In this document: positions 21,022 through 23,350 of the stretch, in pieces
Layout: every line of letters begins with the position of its first letter
How positions within the stretch are numbered: the first letter of the stretch is position 1
Assembly: GCF_001279005.1 (NCBI RefSeq)
Contig: NZ_LGCN01000250.1
Coordinates: 1 to 23,350 of the forward strand
DNA from: Streptomyces caelestis
Lineage (GTDB): Bacteria > Actinomycetota > Actinomycetes > Streptomycetales > Streptomycetaceae
Direction of reading: 5' to 3'
DNA length: 23,350 bases
Notes under the pieces: generated by a model
Databases searched by the model: none
What the model was told of the DNA's origin: nothing
The model's input: the letters and a program-made list of their open reading frames with translations, nothing else
Made by a program: the position numbers and the translations under genes

Positions 21022-21051
21022 TTGGACCGCACCGGCCCCGCGCCCTAGAAT
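21022..21051 (+). promoter_or_regulatory. promoter of the HelD-family gene
   Basis: TTGGAC (21022-21027), 18 bases, TAGAAT (21046-21051). Transcription from about 21058 leaves a leader of about 100 bases. The leader contains two adjacent perfect palindromes, CCGTCCGGACGG (21087-21098) and ACCGGCCGGT (21101-21110), and the Shine-Dalgarno GGAGG (21145-21149) can pair with CCTCC just before the start. Confidence 0.6.
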
Positions 21052-21156
21052 CTCCGCTCTTGCCCGCCTCCCCTCACGGAGCGCCGCCGTCCGGACGGAA
21101 ACCGGCCGGTATTTCGCCGCAGCAACCCCAGCAGCAGGTCCCCCGGAGGCACCTCC

Positions 21157-23250
21157 TTGTCCGCGTCCACGCCAGTAGACGAACCCGTAGACAGTCCCGC
21201 GACCACCCCTGCGGCCACCCCCGCGGACGACCCGCTCGCCCGCGAGCGCGCCCACCTCGCCGCGTCCCGTTCCGCGCTGCGCGCCATGCGCGAGGACGTC
21301 GAGGCCCTCGACATCGGCGACGTCACCGCGAACTGGGTCAACGCGACCGTGCTCGAGCGCCAGATCGAGGAGCGCATCAAGGCGCTGGCCGACCTCAGCG
21401 ACACCCCGCTGTTCTTCGGCCGGCTCGACTACCTGCACTCCCCCGGCGCCGAGCGGGCGGAAGGCGCGGAAGGGGAACGCTTCTACATCGGGCGCCGGCA
21501 CGTGCACGACGCGGACGGCGACCCGATGGTGATCGACTGGCGTGCGCCGGTGTCGCAGCCGTTCTACCGGGCGTCCAAGAAGGACCCGCACGACATCGCG
21601 CTGCGCCGCCGCTTCGGCTACACCGGCGGCGACCTCACCGCCTACGAGGACGAGCACCTCTCCGACCCCACCGCGGCGGACACCGCCGGCAAGCTGCTCC
21701 AGCAGGAGATCGAACGCCCGCGCGTCGGCCCGATGCGGGACATCGTCGCCACGATCCAGCCCGAGCAGGACGAGATCGTACGGTCCGGGCTGTCCGGCAG
21801 CGTCTGCGTGCAGGGAGGCCCCGGGACCGGGAAGACGGCCGTCGGTCTGCACCGGGTCGCCTACCTCCTCTACGCCCACCGCGAGCGGCTGGCCCGCACC
21901 GGCACGCTGGTCGTCGGGCCGAACCGCTCCTTCCTGCACTACATCGAGCAGGTGCTCCCCGCGCTGGGCGAGCTGACGGTCGCGCAGGCCACGGTGGACG
22001 ACCTGGTGGCGCACGTGGAGGTGCGCGGGACGGACGAGGCGCCGGCGGCGGTGGTCAAGGGCGACGCCCGGATGGCGCGGGTCCTGCGCAGGGCCCTCTA
22101 CTCCCACGTCACGATGCCCACCGAGCCGGTCGTGGTCGTGCGCGGCTCACGCCGCTGGCGGGTCCCGGCGTACGAACTGGAGGAGATCGTCCGGCAGTTG
22201 CTCGACCGGGGCATCCGCTACGGGGCCGCCCGCGACGCCCTCCCGCAGCGCATCGCGCACGCCGTGCTGGTGCAGATGGAGCGGGCGGGCGAGGCGCCGG
22301 ACGACAGGGTCCAGGACGCGGTGGCCCGCAACGCCGCGGTGAAGGCGGCGGTGAAGACGGTCTGGCCGGCCGTCGACCCGGCGAAGCTGGTGCTCCGGCT
22401 GCTGGGCGACGCGGAGTTCCTGGCGGAGCACGCGGAGGGCGTGCTCGACGCGCAGGAGCAGAAGACGATCCTGTGGACGAAGCCCGCGCGCTCGGTGAAG
22501 TCGGCGAAGTGGTCGGCGGCGGACGCGGTGCTGATCGACGAGGCGGCCGACCTCATCCAGCGCACGCACTCCCTCGGGCACGTGGTGCTCGACGAGGCGC
22601 AGGACCTGTCCCCCATGCAGTACCGGGCGGTGGGCCGCCGCTGCACGACCGGCTCGGCGACCGTCCTGGGCGACCTGGCCCAGGGCACCACCCCGTGGGC
22701 GACCCGCAGCTGGGAGGAGGCGCTGACCCACCTGGGCAAGCAGGACGCGGTGATCGAGGAGCTGACGGCCGGTTTCCGCGTCCCGACGGACGTCATCACC
22801 TACGCCTCCCGGCTCCTCCCGCACATCGCGCCGGGCCTGACCCCGGTGGCGTCGATCCGCGAGAACCCGGGCCTCTTCGAGGTCCGCCCGGCCGGGGGAA
22901 CGGACGACGTGGTCTCCGCCTGCCGCGAACTCCTGGGCAACGAGGGCTCGGTGGGCCTGATCGCGGCGGACGTCCGCGTCCCGGAACTGGCCGAGGCGCT
23001 GACCGCGGCGGGCATCACGTACGTCGCCCCCGGCGAGGAGACCACCCACGCCACCCGCCTGACCCTGGTCCCGGCCTCCCTGGCGAAGGGCCTGGAGTAC
23101 GACTACGTGGTCCTGGACGAACCCCGGGCGGTGGTGGACGCCGAACCGGACGAACGCACCGGCCTGCGCCGCCTGTACGTGGCCCTCACCCGAGCGGTCT
23201 CGGGCCTCATCGTCACCCACAAGGCCCCGCTGCCGGACCAACTCACGTAA
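21157..23250 (+). CDS. HelD-family RNA polymerase-associated ATPase (UvrD-like fold)
   Basis: 697 residues from TTG 21157, set by GGAGG 7 bases upstream. The N-terminus (about residues 25-85) is a charged helical arm (ARERAHLAASRSALRAMREDVEAL...LERQIEERIKALADL) like the coiled coil that enters the RNA polymerase secondary channel in HelD proteins. The ATPase core has Walker A GGPGTGKTAV (about 220-229), a DEAQDLSPMQ Walker B (about 478), LGDLAQGTTPWATRSW, and the UvrD-type LRRLYVALTRAV motif near the C-terminus. HelD-class proteins release RNA polymerase from stalled complexes; some Streptomyces members (HelR) protect against rifamycins. Whether this is the HelR type cannot be settled without alignment; I saw no rifamycin-associated element upstream. 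Confidence 0.9.
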   Translation: MSASTPVDEPVDSPATTPAATPADDPLARERAHLAASRSALRAMREDVEALDIGDVTANWVNATVLERQIEERIKALADLSDTPLFFGRLDYLHSPGAERAEGAEGERFYIGRRHVHDADGDPMVIDWRAPVSQPFYRASKKDPHDIALRRRFGYTGGDLTAYEDEHLSDPTAADTAGKLLQQEIERPRVGPMRDIVATIQPEQDEIVRSGLSGSVCVQGGPGTGKTAVGLHRVAYLLYAHRERLARTGTLVVGPNRSFLHYIEQVLPALGELTVAQATVDDLVAHVEVRGTDEAPAAVVKGDARMARVLRRALYSHVTMPTEPVVVVRGSRRWRVPAYELEEIVRQLLDRGIRYGAARDALPQRIAHAVLVQMERAGEAPDDRVQDAVARNAAVKAAVKTVWPAVDPAKLVLRLLGDAEFLAEHAEGVLDAQEQKTILWTKPARSVKSAKWSAADAVLIDEAADLIQRTHSLGHVVLDEAQDLSPMQYRAVGRRCTTGSATVLGDLAQGTTPWATRSWEEALTHLGKQDAVIEELTAGFRVPTDVITYASRLLPHIAPGLTPVASIRENPGLFEVRPAGGTDDVVSACRELLGNEGSVGLIAADVRVPELAEALTAAGITYVAPGEETTHATRLTLVPASLAKGLEYDYVVLDEPRAVVDAEPDERTGLRRLYVALTRAVSGLIVTHKAPLPDQLT

Positions 23251-23320
23251 CCACCGCCGCCCCCACGGGCAGCCCCACCGCCGCCCCCACGGGCAGCCCC
23301 ACCGCCGCCCCCACGGGCAG
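23251..23320. repeat. 24-bp tandem repeat, just under three copies
   Basis: The unit CCACCGCCGCCCCCACGGGC plus AGCC is at 23251-23274 and 23275-23298, with 22 bases of a third copy to 23320. It begins on the base after the HelD-family stop codon. Confidence 0.85.
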
Positions 23321-23350
23321 TCGTGCCGCTGGGGCGGCACGGGTGGGCGC
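23316..23350. repeat. second copy of the GGGCAGTCGTGCC element with hairpin
   Basis: GGGCAGTCGTGCCGCTGGGG (from 23316) matches 8778-8797. Here it continues into a complete hairpin, CGTGCCGC-TGGG-GCGGCACG (23322-23341), that the 8778 copy lacks. It may also act as terminator for the HelD-family gene. The element runs on to the window edge. Confidence 0.7.

Noticed and set aside
20966..21156. Rifamycin-associated element upstream of the HelD-family gene
   Set aside because: The palindromes present (CCGTCCGGACGG, ACCGGCCGGT) do not look like the element as I remember it, and I cannot verify the consensus here.

Overview
The window is chromosomal DNA from a Streptomyces or very close relative. 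It has very high GC with strong G/C third-position bias, and GTG and TTG starts are common. It carries the actinobacterial pairing of menaquinone genes mqnB and mqnD (futalosine pathway) beside DUF3027, DUF2771 and MFS genes, plus short interspersed repeats of the kind scattered through Streptomyces genomes. I see no rRNA, tRNA, CRISPR array or intact transposase.

Layout. (1) 1-1914 looks accessory: the 3' end of a Cys-rich gene, a secreted protein translationally overlapped by a lipoprotein, a strong hairpin, and a frameshifted remnant. (2) 1915-2346 is an NTF2/SnoaL-like gene behind two copies of an ACTAGT-centred operator-like site. (3) 2351-8737 is conserved core: DUF3027 (-), MFS exporter (+), DUF2771 lipoprotein-mqnB-mqnD (+), cold-shock protein (-), small membrane protein (+), HAD phosphatase (-). 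(4) 8738-9222 is a gene-free cluster of short repeats. (5) 9223-15219 holds a membrane protein (-), a helicase-associated protein with a WYL-like C-terminus (+), a structured 660-bp spacer with a 17-codon ORF behind a near-perfect Shine-Dalgarno, and an XPB-type helicase (+). (6) 15355-18775 is a DUF4097 - ABC ATPase - ABC permease operon (-), divergent from a regulator that joins an IS30-transposase-like HTH to a MarR-like winged helix, with a GTTGCA/CAACAA-rich control region between them. (7) 18790-20965 has a small hypothetical gene and an aldo/keto reductase (-), the latter divergent from an XRE/MmyB-type regulator (+). (8) 21157-23250 encodes a HelD-family RNA polymerase-associated ATPase, followed by tandem repeats and another copy of the interspersed hairpin.

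How the parts work together. MqnB and MqnD are two steps of one menaquinone pathway and are translationally coupled. The DrrA/DrrB-like exporter, the DUF4097 protein and the double-HTH regulator form a self-contained, probably autoregulated cassette; the promoter boxes and palindromes in its divergent spacer fit simple repression. The secreted protein/lipoprotein pair and the 12916-13575 spacer are the parts least explained by known families.
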